This document shows positions 32,041-44,842 of a DNA stretch of 64,000 nt, piece after piece. Where the stretch lies: the NCBI GenBank assembly GCA_002189035.1, contig NEEC01000007.1:682001-746000 (forward strand), in the 5' to 3' direction. The position numbers and the translations under genes were made by a program. How positions within the stretch are numbered: position 1 is the stretch's first letter; every line of letters begins with the position of its first letter. Source of the DNA: Utricularia gibba. Lineage: Eukaryota; Streptophyta; Magnoliopsida; Lamiales; Lentibulariaceae. The notes under the pieces were generated by a model. That model was not told where the DNA came from. It made no database searches and saw only the letters and a list, made by a program, of their open reading frames with translations.

Positions 32041-34630
32041 ATAACAGTATTCAAAGACGACGATAACAGTCCAAGAGACCCGGGGTGTATTACAACACCC
32101 TATTTATTGCTTGCAACAGAGATGGGTTCGTCAAAATATGCCCCGACCGACCCACGCTTCTTCATCCATCATAACCCCGAAAGGTGAATGTAACTTAAAT
32201 TACGATATCTTACATTCGATAATATAACGTAAAATCGTAAGGATTAGATGTATATTACGAACCCGAGTTTCCAACCATATGTTGTTTTAGGTGACCTAAA
32301 TTGGTCGCCATTAAAATGGTTGGACAGGGGTACATGCATTGGTATCTCGATACATAACGATATTAAAGACGACATATATCCATTTTTTTTGCTATATAAA
32401 AGAAATTAGATTTTTGAAAGCGTGGAAGGAGGACACGTGTCGGACGAAATGAAGGGGTCCACAGAAGGGAGCTGTTATCAATCATGTCCAAGAATTAATC
32501 GTGGCTAAAGCGACATATGCCTACTTTCAGGTTAAATGGTTGCCTGGGGAAACGCGACTTTTGTTTTTCTACGATTTCTATATCTAGTGCTGGAAAACGT
32601 GAATTTAATGGTAACGTAAACAATTTTAATTCCTCCTTTAACAAAATAAAATATATATTAATTCCTGAAAGCTTAGTTTTTCAATTCAAGAGAGGTGCCC
32701 TTTCATCCATTACCTATTTAGAAGATGTTATGCAAACTTATTACCAGTTATATTTGTAAAGTTAAGAACATTGTAACGTTATTTCACATTAGTTATGCAC
32801 GAAAGATACTATATACTTAAATAGATTGATTCTATTAATATTGTATGAAATATTTTTTTTGTAAAGAATAATAAAAAACCACAAATTTTAAATATTCGAA
32901 ACGTATAATACCATGTAAAAATAAAATGAGTCATTACAATACCAATATTGTTCGTTTTAGATTTGATCAAAATACGAAATAGGCGTGTTATATGGAGGAT
33001 GACATTGTCATCATATAATAACCCTTCCCGAGTTGCTGTGTGTGTATGACAAGGGTTTTAATTACAAGACGAAGACAGTCGCAGGTATATCCATGCAGTT
33101 TGGTTGTCGGGAAGCTTTCGGTTCATGCATAATGGAAGAGTGAGTGATAAACACCAAAATAAAAAGTATTAAAAATTAAATAAAATAATATACTTGCAAG
33201 CTGCCATAAATGTATCGATAGCCAACTTCAACTACACTTCTTAAGTACCTGCGCATGCCATAGACGTCGACGTTTCAGGGATGTAGATATATTATTATTA
33301 TTATTATTTAATTATTTATTGTTATATTTTCATGCAAATAAATTAATCACCACTTTATTATTATTTTTTAAAAAATTGACGAAGTCAAGTAATCCAACTC
33401 TTTTGGGTATAAAACGGAAAGGGTAACCGGTGTTTGGGCCATTGGGGGTAATATGGGCCGGAAGCCCATAAACGGAATTTGTTAGGCGGCTCATTAATCT
33501 TCATTCGAAAGTACTGTTAACGGCATCCGAGAATATTTAGAATTTCGGGTTTAATTCAAAAAAGGAAAAAATGACCAAAATTTGAGTAAATTTACAAAAG
33601 AATTGAAAATGGTTGGTTCAGATCTTCTATAAGATGAAATAAAAAAACAGTGATATTTGATAAGGAGGAAGGGGAATGTGGGCGACACGGCATACGTGTC
33701 CCCGACCTGCGTGTCCCCCGTATCACCCAACCGCAGTTTGGCGACGTCCGGTTTTTTCCTCCGGCAGAATCCGTGGTCGGTATTGGGGAAAGTCCCCACA
33801 TGACACGACGGATACGATTGCGCTGCCTGCGAACAAAGAGGAGGAACTGATCGGACAGTGGAGAAACGGCTGCGTAGCTAAAAACTAAATGAATGGCGAT
33901 GGCGTCGTCTAGCAATAGATGGTTGTGTTTCAATTGGAGGATGTGTGGCCGAGGAGGCGCACGTTAGATATAGTGGATCCATGATTAAAATAATGGATTG
34001 AAAAGATTATGATATTTTTTTAGTTGGAAAACAACTTCGAATTCATTTTAATTTAAATAAAGATTTATCGATACTCACATGCACAACATACGAATTGTCT
34101 TTAAAATATGACATATTGCGTATTGATAAAAAGGTTGAATTAGGGATTCCATGTATTCACATAGCCACAAACATATATGCTGATTAAATTTGAACTCATA
34201 ATCTATGGTGATTATGTACTTTAATAAGTATGCAATTTATACAAACATACTAATGATTACTTAGTTACAATCATTGTTTTAAAATTGAGTGCAACTTATT
34301 TTTAGACTTCTTTATATTTTTGGAGTTTACATAGATTTTTAAAACATAGATCAAAAGAATGAAGAATTTGAAAATAAAATAATAAAAGAAATTAAATTTT
34401 AAATTCAGATTCATTCAATAGCAAAATGAATTCATAAACTTAGTCATATAATAATCGTATTAATGCGAATATTTAAATTTATTGAGGCAATGAATGTATT
34501 TGTATTAAGAAGCTCATCTGAATCTATTTTCGAATATTGAAAATCAAATTCCATGTACTTAACTCTGTCTTCAATTCGAGCCATGTATTTATGTATTATT
34601 CCACATGAAGAATTACTACGCGCCACGCCG
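32041..34630. other. Gene-poor AT-rich spacer
   Basis: I recognise no gene in this 2.6 kb. A TTA microsatellite lies at 33289-33308. A GC-richer island at 33670-33960 gives open frames in several registers on both strands but no recognisable protein. Confidence 0.4.
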
Positions 34631-34978
34631 TCAGAATCCATCGGAAATGGACCGGATCACCCCCTCCGCTCCCGTCCCGCCGGCGCGGAGCGTCTCCAGG
34701 ACGCGCTCAAACACGCTGACTCGACAGGGAATCCGCAACCCGCCCCGTTGTCCGTACCCGTACTCCGCCGCCGAACTTTTCAGCAGCTCCGCGAAGATGG
34801 GATGGTTCAGGATATCCGTACTTACCACGAACCGCTCCATTTCCTCTCCTACGTACACCGGAACGTGTCCTTCCGGCACGGCGGCGTGTCGCTTCCCGGA
34901 AGCATCCGATTCCACCCCCAACTTTACGTACTGATACGAATCCGAGACTTTCGACAGCCTCCTCGCCAGCTTCTTCAT
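34631..34978 (-). CDS. SAUR: SAUR-like auxin-responsive protein
   Basis: This is an intronless gene of 115 residues, as usual for SAURs. The N-terminus MKKLARRLSKVSDSYQYVKL is basic. The SAUR domain core is AAVPEGHVPVYVGEEMERFV followed by VSTDILNHPIFAELLKSSAA, EYGYGQRGGLRIPC and VSVFERVLETL. SAURs are short-lived regulators; several inhibit PP2C.D phosphatases and so promote cell expansion. The PEGHVPVYVG and HPIF blocks make the family assignment secure. The start was chosen at 34978 because it gives the family N-terminus; the frame is open further upstream but crosses the probable promoter. Confidence 0.92.
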   Translation of the reverse strand: MKKLARRLSKVSDSYQYVKLGVESDASGKRHAAVPEGHVPVYVGEEMERFVVSTDILNHPIFAELLKSSAAEYGYGQRGGLRIPCRVSVFERVLETLRAGGTGAEGVIRSISDGF

Positions 34979-35050
34979 TTCCCCCCAAACCCAGAAATCG
35001 AAATCAGCAATCCGTTTCGTTTGTCGGAGTGACCCTGAAACACGATCAAG

Positions 35051-35093
35051 TATATAAATAAAAGCAGAGGGGGTGGGGGGGGGGGGGCGGGGG
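35051..35093 (-). promoter_or_regulatory. SAUR upstream TATA-like element and C-rich (G-rich on +) tract
   Basis: A TATATAAATA stretch (plus strand, 35051-35060) lies about 75 bases upstream of the SAUR ATG. Just beyond it is a near-pure G tract on the plus strand: G5 at 35069-35073, T, G13 at 35075-35087, C, G5 at 35089-35093. It can in principle form a G-quadruplex. Promoter assignment is positional. Confidence 0.4.
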
Positions 35094-37348
35094 TCAGAGT
35101 GACGGTACGGACAAACAAGGCTTAATAATTTAGCCAAGGGGGGAGGAAGGTACATGAGGGTACCTAATAAATACAATTTTACACATTTACCCACTCGTAA
35201 CCGTTAAAATAAAGAAAATCTGTAAAAAAAAAAAACTATTTTAATATTACTTTTTTACCAAAAAATTATGCAATTTTCCCCAAATTAAATCTTGGATTAA
35301 TGAAATTAATTGTGTAAGGTTTAATTATTATTAATATTATTATGAAATTTTGAAGTCGTGGCAGTAGTTGTGGAGTTGAAAAACATGCCCAAGTAAACTT
35401 GACTGGCGACTGGTGTCGTTTTTTTCTCTAACTAATCTCCCCAAACTTGGAAATTCACTAAACCAATTTTTAAAAAAATTAAAATATCTTAAATAAATAT
35501 TAATTACTTGTACGGTATTCATTTAATGAGAAAGTGAAAAAAAAATTTCCTGGTAATAGTGAGTCAGCGGTCACGGTCCCCTTGTTCCCCATGCATAAAT
35601 GGTAATTAAAGATGTCTTTTATATTTGGAGAGTCCAATTAATAAGGTAATTGGCATGTTTCAATTCTAAGGTGTAGCATGTGATCCATCCAAATAAATGA
35701 ATTAAAACTATGTACTATGAGGCTCCTTTCAATATCAACTCACCTAAACACTTACTACATTCGATGCGATATATTAATAAAGAGCTTCGAAATGGTATGT
35801 TGTGAAAAAAGATATGTCAAAAAATATATGATATACTTTGGAGCAAGGGACGACTGTATAAGCACACCAACATATTTATGATGAATATAAATCTGCAATA
35901 GGAGGAGCAACGGCCATTGAAAGATGGTATTGAATGGTAGGGTATAGTGTCACGACACCGTGTCCGGTGGATGGTGGGTACGGGTGAGGACACGGGCACC
36001 ACCACGGCATTATGATGAATATGATAAAAGGGTAGGTTCGTTTATTTCTTTTGTTTCCATGTCTGAAAAATACAAAATACCAAACGCATACTAAGAATAA
36101 AATTCGAATGGCATTCATTGATTTAGATCAACTTGTGTTTTCTTACATGGTTTAATAAAGTTCTTCTCTAAAACAACAACATGAGAATGGAAAGAATGAT
36201 TCGAATAAGTTAAAGAAATGAAACACAAGGGCCTGGAACATGTCCCCCCTAATCATTCTCATTGCCTATCAAGTCCAAATAGGAACCACGAGGCTCGGAT
36301 TTTGGTACGGTTTTTCCATTCCAGACCCCCACCCGTGTCCAACAACGAGCACCGGACCGAGCCAATGAGCCTTGTCGTTTGGTTCGGGGCGACACGACAA
36401 ATCCCGTTAGTCTGGTTGGGTGGGCAACTGCAATCAAATCATCATGCAGGATTCAGACAAGGCAGGTGGGCCATTGGGCCCTGCCGTGTATGGGCTTCTG
36501 ACCCAATGAAGAGAACAGGCCCATCGTCTCTTTTTTAGTGTTGGAAATGCCTGGAATCAGACTTGTCAGCACACTTCACTGGGGGCAATGGATTCCCTGA
36601 CGAGATCCCATTTGTCCGCCGGCTTTGTTCTCAGCAGATGCTCATCAATCCAGTTGTAAGAACATCATGCATAAGCTGTCAATGTTCTTCCTCATTAAAT
36701 ATTAAAAACCACATCTTGACCCAGCCAGGTACATTCCTGAACTACGTGTTTTGGGTATCCCACTGTCTAGAAAGAAGATGCTTTTTTACTGTTCCATTCA
36801 TTTTTTATTCCAAATGCAGATCATCTTCAGAAAGTCGTTGGGATTTTTTATTTTAATTCGCTCATACTCTGCATCTAACTCAAGAACTACTAGAATAAAA
36901 AATTCTATATCGAAATTTGAAAATGAAATAAAAAATTATATAAAAAATTATAAATCAATAGTAATTTATTTATTATATACTTGAAATAATGATAGAGATA
37001 TAAATCTGTGTGTTGATTGTACTTGTTCCCCTGGAAGATGTTTTTGGCCCCAAGGAACAACCCATCACTTCACTTTATTGTATTACAAGATGCAGACGAC
37101 GAAGATCACATTTCGGACCCTGAACAAAGCTGCTGATACAACCCTTTGATTCTCTCACAAACTACGTGTACATCACTTCTCACCAACACAAATCTTAATA
37201 CTTTGGATTTGATTCCCCTTCTCGCTTGGGGAATGAAATATTTAAAAAGGGAATATTTTGCAACCTATAAGTAGCGAGCAACCTCGAGCAATCTTCTTGA
37301 GCTACGAGAACAAACCTTTCCAGCATCTTTCATCGTTTTTTCCCAAAA
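35094..37348. other. Gene-poor AT-rich spacer
   Basis: No gene was recognised. A slightly GC-richer portion at 36220-36530 has short open frames without a family. Bases 37040-37348 are the probable promoter and leader of the CCT-motif gene. Confidence 0.35.
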
Positions 37349-38547
37349 ATGGACGTCCCAATGCCCCTCCACTTTCTCTCCAACAACATCGGCCTCTCCG
37401 GCGGGGTTCTCCGTCGTCCAACTCCGGTGGGGGTGGAAGAAATATCACCCCACATGTACAACAATTTCCATGGTTCAGGAACGTGGTACTCCCCGATCTC
37501 CTACGATGACGCATACTCATCTCCATCGGATCCCACATTCTCCTCCGAACATGTTGTGTTCCCGAAATATGTGGAAAACGAGTCCCGGTGTCGTGATTTT
37601 GACAAACAGTACAGCAATCTGGGGCTTGAGCCTGGAGAAGCAGAGTGGAATAGTTTGTTAGTCCCAAACCCTTGGCCTGATTACTGTCCTACGGCAGCTG
37701 AGTACTGATTTTCATCCATTTTTTTTCTCTCCCAAGACACCATAATTCATGTAGTTCATGGTTTGGCGCATCATCTCTGGAGCTTTTATATGAGATTACG
37801 GCTTGCTTTCAGGCTGGAAACAACACAGCACTGAAAATCGACGATTCGGAGACGAAAGTCCGACGATACTCCGCCGCAGAGCGCAAGGATAAAATCCTCC
37901 GATACTTGCAGAAGAGAAACCAGAGAAATTTCAATAAGACCATCAAGGTACACCTACGTCTACTTAGACATAAAATCTCACCACCAAGTGTGTTTTCTTC
38001 ACAAATTCAATTTCTTATTTTTCATTTTCAAAAATAAAAATTAATGATTTTATAAAACATAAAGTATTTATATTTCTATATAAATATATACAATTTTTTC
38101 TATTTTTATAAATGTATATAACTTATTTCTGAAAATAATTAATTTACTTTTTATTTTTCATTCTCGTTTTTCAAAAACTTATTTCCAGAATATATTCCTA
38201 TTGCACATATACTCCATCAAACAAAAATTTGTGTTTCAAATCATTAGATTTAACTCCGGTTGTTGCAGTACGCATGCCGGAAAACCCTAGCAGACAAACG
38301 TGTCCGAATCCGAGGAAGGTTCGCGAAAAACCAAGATGACAATCCGGACGACATGGATCCCCTCTCTCAGGTTCGGCGTTCATGTCTTGATTTCTTCCAC
38401 CGACCACTCGTGCACTGATATGCGACGGTCGTCTCGTCGACGTGATGCATGCGCTATTTGCAGATGCGAGATGGCGAAGACGAGGATGATGGGTTGCTCC
38501 AAGCCGCCATTGCCAATTTTGTGCACTTCCCTTACACCACCACCTGA
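37349..38547 (+). CDS. CCT-motif family protein
   Basis: CCT-motif proteins are nuclear regulators related to CONSTANS-like and PRR proteins, often linked to flowering or photoperiod. Exons read are 37349-37702, 37813-37947, 38269-38370 and 38464-38547. Exon 1 encodes MDVPMPLHFLSNNIGLSGGV and a Ser/Tyr-rich middle. Exons 2-3 carry the CCT motif: ERKDKILRYLQKRNQRNFNK, TIKYACRKTLADKRVRIRGR and FAKNQD. Exon 4 ends GLLQAAIANFVHFPYTTT. Exon 2 needs a phase-0 donor after GCTGAG at 37702, but the sequence there is GAG/TACTG, lacking the G that would make GAG/GTACTG. As written, the frame stops at TAC TGA and the CCT motif is lost. One missing G is the simplest explanation; intron retention or another donor is possible. 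Confidence 0.85.
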
Positions 38548-41445
38548 TAAGCTTTCTTTTTGTCCGAGAATTAAAACCCTAAAAAAACCCGTTTTCGTTT
38601 CGAATCGCTCCGATTTTGTTCCAAAATTGGTGTTCTTGTGGACAATAACAGATCATGTCTTATTTTTGGAATAAGATGTGTTGAAATTAAGGACTAAGTA
38701 GGTGGAATGAACATATATATGAAGTTCAAGTATACAATAAATTTACATTACATTAAAAAAAATTAGATTCAATCAATTACTCATGATTTATAATTTTTCA
38801 CATACGTGATTATTTCAATTTCAAATATCAATATGATATTATTTGACGTAATAAGATGATGAATCCAAAAAATAAAAGAGAAATTGAAAAAAATTTATAC
38901 ATTAAAATTAATTTTATTATCAAATATAAAAGGTTTTGATGTAAAAAATACAATATATTTAAGAAGCTTCAGACATCTATATTTCAATTTATCCAAAATA
39001 ATTCTCGAAAATAATTTTATAAAACTTGAATCAAGCGCAATATTAATAAACCATCTAAAAAATGAGCTTACCAAAACCCAATAAAAATGAAATTGGGCCT
39101 ATAAAATCACCAGAAAAACCCAATAATCAGCCCAAAACATGCAAAAGCAGCCCAATAAAATTACAATACAAATAATTTAAATATTAAAATCCGATACAAA
39201 GGAATCTATGTAACAAATATATTTCCATTTTATTTTAAACTATATAATTTCAATTTTAATAAGCTATGAAACGATTTGAGCCCCCGTCTTCAGTAATGGA
39301 ATCCTAAAATTGACTTCATTAAAAAGGTAGCATGAGGTGACGCATTTAATCAAATTTAGGAAAATAAATATACTCTATACTTTTTTCCATATAATAACTT
39401 TAAAAAGGGGAGAAAAAAAAGAAAAAGAAGGAATCATCTTTTAATCCGAGACAATGGACGGAACAGGATACCGTGGCCGTACAGAGAGTATGGTTCCCAT
39501 CACTTTTTATTATTTATTTCCGGAGAAAAGCTACTACTCCTAGGCAAATAAAATATACCCAATAATTTCATTATTATTTACCCATGGGGTGCGGAGTGAC
39601 GTCGTTTTGACAGGTATGTTGGTGCATGGGGCCCACCTCCACTCCCCCCACCCCCCAGCGCAATGAAAACGACACCGCATCGCCTGTTTTTACTTTTTGC
39701 TGCCTTCCGCACCACCACCTGCTCCCTAAAGGAAAAGGTAAAAAACATTAATTAATTAATTAGTTATTCGATGTCACCCGTCAATTAAATTAACCACCCG
39801 GTTTAGAAAACAACCCGAGCCGAACAGTTTTCCGGTTTGCCGGTCCAGGTCTAGATGCTATTGTGTATACATTATATTTAAATTAGGGTTCTTATGAATT
39901 ATATGATCACACGTGAATCTCAATTACATAATAAACGTAAATCATATTTACAAAAATCAGATCTAACTAATTTTATTTGTGGAGGCTATGTTGAGTGATG
40001 ACTTTAGAGGGAAAAAAATGAAATGTGAAAGCCAAGAAAAGTGGAAACACCCAACAAGTCACGTTGCTTCATTTTTTCCCTTTAATTCAATAAAGAAAAA
40101 GCTTTTGATTGAGTATTCAAAAATTTATTAATCATGACGATAACTTGTTCTTTTTCTTTATTCCACTTTTGGTCCCCCAAATTCAGAGTAATTGCAAATC
40201 TTGATCCCCCTTGGTCAACGCACATTCCGAAGACGCCGTAATTTTGAAATAGTAAAGAGTCGCGCCGACAAATTTTACCGCCTGTACACGTCATCATTTT
40301 GGGGGGTACGTAAAATACAAAATTCACTTTCTTTTTTTTTTTTTTTTACTTTCAGGACACGAAGGAAGTGCTGGAGTAGTAAATGTGTCCCAAAGGAGAC
40401 AATAATTCAACAACTACTGCAGCATCAACATTGAATTCCTTTTTGGTATTTATTTTTGTTCGGAAATATGTTAATCACAGTAGGGCCCACTACCGTGACA
40501 TGAAAAAAACACACACACAAACCACAATGGGTGTATCATTTTCTCGAATATTTAAATATTTAAAAAGATTTTCTGAATCCAAATGATAAATTACTCCGTA
40601 ATAAAAAATAAGGAAATTGTCCTATATTTGATGCAATAACATATAGTATGATTTAATGTGCATAAGGTATATTATGAAGAACATGTGTATGAAATAATCG
40701 TGATTCTCGATACATATGTATTTGATGACATAAGCATACCTATTATATAAGATATTGTTAGTTTACCCTTGCAATTACGTTATAATAATAAAATTGAAAA
40801 GGGTTTAATATGGGTTAAGATTCGGTGGGGATGAATGGGTCAAATTTAATCCCTTATTATTTTTATTTTTTAAAAAATAATAAATATCTGGGCTTCGGTT
40901 GGTTCAGACTTCAGAGTTCACACGCTAAGTCTATGGCTAATGAGCCTAATTAGGGGAATAATCAACCGGTGGAATAGGTTAGGATTTAGGGTGCGGATGA
41001 CCGGCTCGTGAAGTTGAAGAGGGAAAATTCACCGGCGTTTCGGGTAACTGTATCTCTTTGAATGGGAATAAATAAATATAAATAATAAGTTTGTCTGTGG
41101 CGACGTGGATATATTCATCTATCTCCATTTCAATGCGTCGCAACGAGCATGTTTTCGCCACCTTCTTTCTCACACCATCCTTCACTGCGAGAACCGAACC
41201 TGATCGGATCACAGAGTTGAGCGTACAAAAACACGCCATTCACGCTTTCTTTCTTGCATTTTTTGTTTGATTTGACCGGTCGGAGAATATCTGTTTTTGA
41301 TAATGGCGTTTGAAGGTCGCTGCGTCGGTCAATTTCCGCCGCTGCTGCTCGGAAATAGGTAGAGTTGGTGATTTTTTTTTGTGGCGGTTTGTTATTGAGT
41401 TGTTGGGTGTTGGATTCATTTTTGCGGTTTTGTTGCAGAGATTTA
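38548..41445. other. Gene-poor AT-rich spacer and BOI promoter
   Basis: Mostly AT-rich without coding signal. Several GCCCAATA/AGCCCA-type motifs cluster at 39075-39160. Bases 40979-41239 carry a minus-strand frame of 86 codons (MACFCTLNSVIRSGS...) with no recognised family. Bases 41250-41445 look like the BOI-gene leader, with a possible leader intron ending in TTGCAG at about 41438. Confidence 0.35.
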
Positions 41446-42374
41446 ATGGCGATGAACTATTTCGGAGATGGGTGTGGGGTGCAAATGGGGAACGGTGTAT
41501 TCGATCCGGTTTCAGGGACGTCGACGGCGACGGAAATGGGGGTCCCGTTGTGTGGCCGAGCCGTTTGTGATAGCTACGGGATGGGGGGTTTGAACGTGAA
41601 ATCAAACAGTTGTCTAACGTGCGCTGTTCCTGCTCTGAGGAAGCGTTCTAGGGTGGAGACGGTGGATCCGTCATTGGAAAGCGGCGGAGTGAGCAATGGC
41701 TCCCGCGGCGGAGTATTTTCACTTCTCGACAATGATTTCTCGGCTGCGATGCAGCAACAGCAGTTAGAGATCGATCGGTATATCGCCCTTCATGTAAGTT
41801 TTTTCTTAATGAACCGCCGAATCCGATTCCTGAATCTGACTGATTGACGGCTCTATCGGCTTTCATCGCAGACGGAGAAAGTGCGAGCTGAAGTTGAGTC
41901 ACACCGGAGGAAATTCTCACGGCGGATATCGCCGGCGGTAGAGGATAACATACTCAAGAAACTGAGAGCCAAAGACGAAGAAATCGAAAAGATCGGAAAA
42001 CTGAACTGGGCTTTAGAAGAAAGAGTGAAATCTCTGTCAGTTGAGAACCAAATTTGGAAGGATTTAGCTCAAACAAACGAAGCCACCGCCAACACCCTCC
42101 GCTGCAATCTGCAACAAGTTCTCTCTCAGGTTCAATACCCTGCTGCCGACGAGGAATCCAGCTGCAGCAGCTCCACCCCCGAGGCCCCCGTCCCCGCCCC
42201 GTATCGGATGCCAAACGCCTCTGTAGAAGTTGCCGTATAGAAGAATCCTCCGTACTCCTCCTCCCCTGCCGCCATCTCTGCCTGTGTACCTCCTGCGTTT
42301 CCTCTCTCCGTCACTGCCCCGTCTGCAACTCCGTCAAAACCGGCACCCTCCAAGTCAATCTCTCCGCGTTGTAG
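41446..42374 (+). CDS. BOI: BOI-type RING E3 ubiquitin ligase, frame broken before the RING
   Basis: BOI and BRG proteins are RING ligases that ubiquitinate regulators of stress, cell death and gibberellin signalling. Exons are 41446-41793 and 41872-42374. Exon 1 starts MAMNYFGDGCGVQMGNG and includes RKRSRVE and QQQLEIDRYIALH. Exon 2 has the conserved coiled coil TEKVRAEVESHRRKFSRRI, then LRAKDEEIEKIGKLNWALEE and NEATANTLRCNLQQVL. The RING follows, CRSCRIEESSVLLLPCRHLC then CTSCVSSLRHCPVC, a C3HC4-type set, ending GTLQVNLSAL. The coiled coil and RING are in different frames. The C4 run at 42197-42200 needs one more C to read APVSDAKRLCRSC, and exon 2 then becomes 168 whole codons. As written, translation stops at 42240 without the RING. 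Confidence 0.92.
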
Positions 42375-43216
42375 AAAAAAAATTGCAACAAATGGAAATA
42401 AAATATAATTAGGTACCTAATCCGTATGTCGCATTACCGTTTTGTCCCCCTTGATGAACATTACTTCAATGATTTTTGTCCATATAAGGCATGCTTATCT
42501 AAAATTAAATAATTTAACCATATATTATTAATTAAATTATCATAACTTAATATGCTGTTATACAGACAAGTTGGAAATGGGCGATGACGGTTTAAATTGA
42601 TGGTGGGAACAAACTGTGTAGTTGATTCATGGAAGTCGTACTTTAGGGCATGAATCGAGAGCGACACGTCGAGTGTAAATCCGACACGTCGGACGCGCGC
42701 GCGCAAATGTCGCTGTTGGAGGACGCCGACGTGTTCACACACAGAAGGAAGGAAGCAAGGGCGGGAGAGGCGTTACTTTTGTGGTGTACTGCAACTGTCC
42801 AAAGCTGCACCGCAGAGAAACATACAACATGGGGCCCACGTCTAAAATAATTATGTTTAATAATATTGGAGAGTTAGACCGGACCGGAGCGCCTTTTACG
42901 TGGGGCGCACGACGCGCTCCGTTTTCTTAATCTGAACCGACTCCCTCCCTCCCCGTCCCCGCCACGTGATAGAAAAAACGACCGATAATGTTTTAATGAT
43001 CCAGTGCGAGGCGTGCACGACACCAGCGGTGGGGTGGATTGATGGAGCGGGAATTCCACCATGAGGTAAATGGGGGATTATCAGCACGTGACGGATTGGG
43101 CGCACTCACATCAGCGGCTCCATCGCGTGGTCAATTATTGAATTTTCAGTCAAATTTGGGGAATAAATTCAATTCCATGGAAAATAATGCACAATTATCA
43201 CTTAAAATGAATTAAT

Positions 43217-43240
43217 CCTTCCTTCCTTCCTTCCTTCCTT
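43217..43240. repeat. (CCTT)6 microsatellite
   Basis: Six tandem CCTT units. Confidence 0.9.
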
Positions 43241-43422
43241 CAAACTCAGAGTGGGTATTCATAATTGTGAAAAGGATGTGGAATTTAGTATTCATTTGCA
43301 TGAAATTCCACCATCGTTCATTTATGAGTAGCCGTTTCAGTTGTAAAGGCATGATGTGCTCGGGAGTAAAGACAGCGTGTTCCGCATTTACATTTGGAAG
43401 GTGTGGTCACGAGTCGCATAAT

Positions 43423-43478
43423 GAGACAGACAGACAGACAGTCCGGACCGGGTCGGCCCGGACCGGACCGGACCGAGG
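43423..43478. repeat. (GACA)n tract followed by GGACC-rich repeat
   Basis: About four GACA units (43423-43441) run directly into a GC-rich block with repeated GGACCG units and a CGGGTCGGCCCGG palindrome-like core (43443-43478). Confidence 0.75.
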
Positions 43479-44842
43479 CCACCCCTCCTACCTGCTTTAA
43501 TGATCCAGGGACGGGACTCGCAGTCACTGCTCCAATGCCCTCTGCATCTCAGTCATTATTACTACACATGCCTCCTTGACCACCAGGCATCATCCATTCA
43601 TTCAAAACCAGATGGTTTTTTTTTTCTTTCAAATATTAAATAAAAAATACACATCTCACTTTAATTTTCTAAATATTTTTTTTGAAAAAAGTCTATAAAC
43701 GTGGGCCCCCTTGTAATAATCGATTCCTTTTCTCATCCTGGAAGCGCTGGGTCCCACAGGATCAGGACTATCTGTCGTTTTACGACCGGCATCCTTTACA
43801 CCCAGCGCACGTGACGTTGAACAGGCAGACCAACTTTTTTTTTTTTTCCTTCCACCTAAAGTAAAACTTTAAACCTGGCTGGAATTACCTATTTTTTTCC
43901 CCCATCAATAAAATACTAAAAATAAAAAAAGTATTTTGCATCATGCCTTATTTTAGCCTGTTCTAGTAATTATTATTGTTATTATCATTATTATATTTCT
44001 AGTCAAATCAAATCTGAATAATAATAGACTTTTTTTGCATATGATGTGCATGTGATCATGATAATAATGTCTTTGTTTATTTTCCATTATTAGGCCAACA
44101 ATAATATTGGCGCCTAGTTCGTGACGGTTCTTGAACTGCTTTAATTGTTGCCACTCTTTCAGATTTACACACTTTTCGGTATTGAAGGTTTGTCCTTGAG
44201 GGCATTTTGGGGCACATCTAGTGGGTGTTACGGAATTTATGGATTTTTAATTTTGTTATTCTTTAATATTAAACGGCTAATAACGAGTTTTTGGAAAATT
44301 TGGTAAAATGATGCAGCAGCGCATCTAATAAACCAAGAATTTGATAATCAAAATGATGCAGCACGGGAAAATGGTATTTAATAGTAACGTTTTAATGTTG
44401 TTATGATGATTTGAAATGTCGTTTTTACCCCTCACATAACTACTCATGCGTGGGTCCAGTAAACGGACATGATTTTTGTAGCATGAGAGAATTGTACGTG
44501 GACCAATTGAATCATATGCTTAGATTAGAATACATGTAATTTAAAATTGAACCAATTGAAAACATGATGTGACGTGCCTGGTAAGACGTGGGCCCCACTA
44601 TCATACATCCCCCGCGTTGAATCGTGGTTAAAATTTTAATTTGTCACATTTTTTATAATTATCCATTAATGCTGTTCCCTAAGTTTGTCGTTATGGGCGT
44701 TCCCTTGGACTGAAATGAGATGCGTGGAAGTTGGGCCAGGCTCTGTTTGCAAATATATTGGGCTTGGGATGGCCCATTATGGTGTACCATTTCCCACCGG
44801 GTTGCTCCATTTACAGCTGCTACGCCTTTTTCCGGCGGGGAT

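Larger units (their letters stand above)
42375..44842. other. Gene-poor spacer with simple repeats
   Basis: No gene was recognised. The stretch has a (CG)n patch near 42700, a (CCTT)6 microsatellite, an ACAG tract and a GGACC-rich tract (listed separately), and AT-rich DNA from 43600 to 44680. Confidence 0.4.

Noticed and set aside
34553-35032. Long plus-strand open frame of 159 codons
   Set aside because: It is the antisense shadow of the intronless SAUR gene, whose minus-strand protein has clear family motifs.
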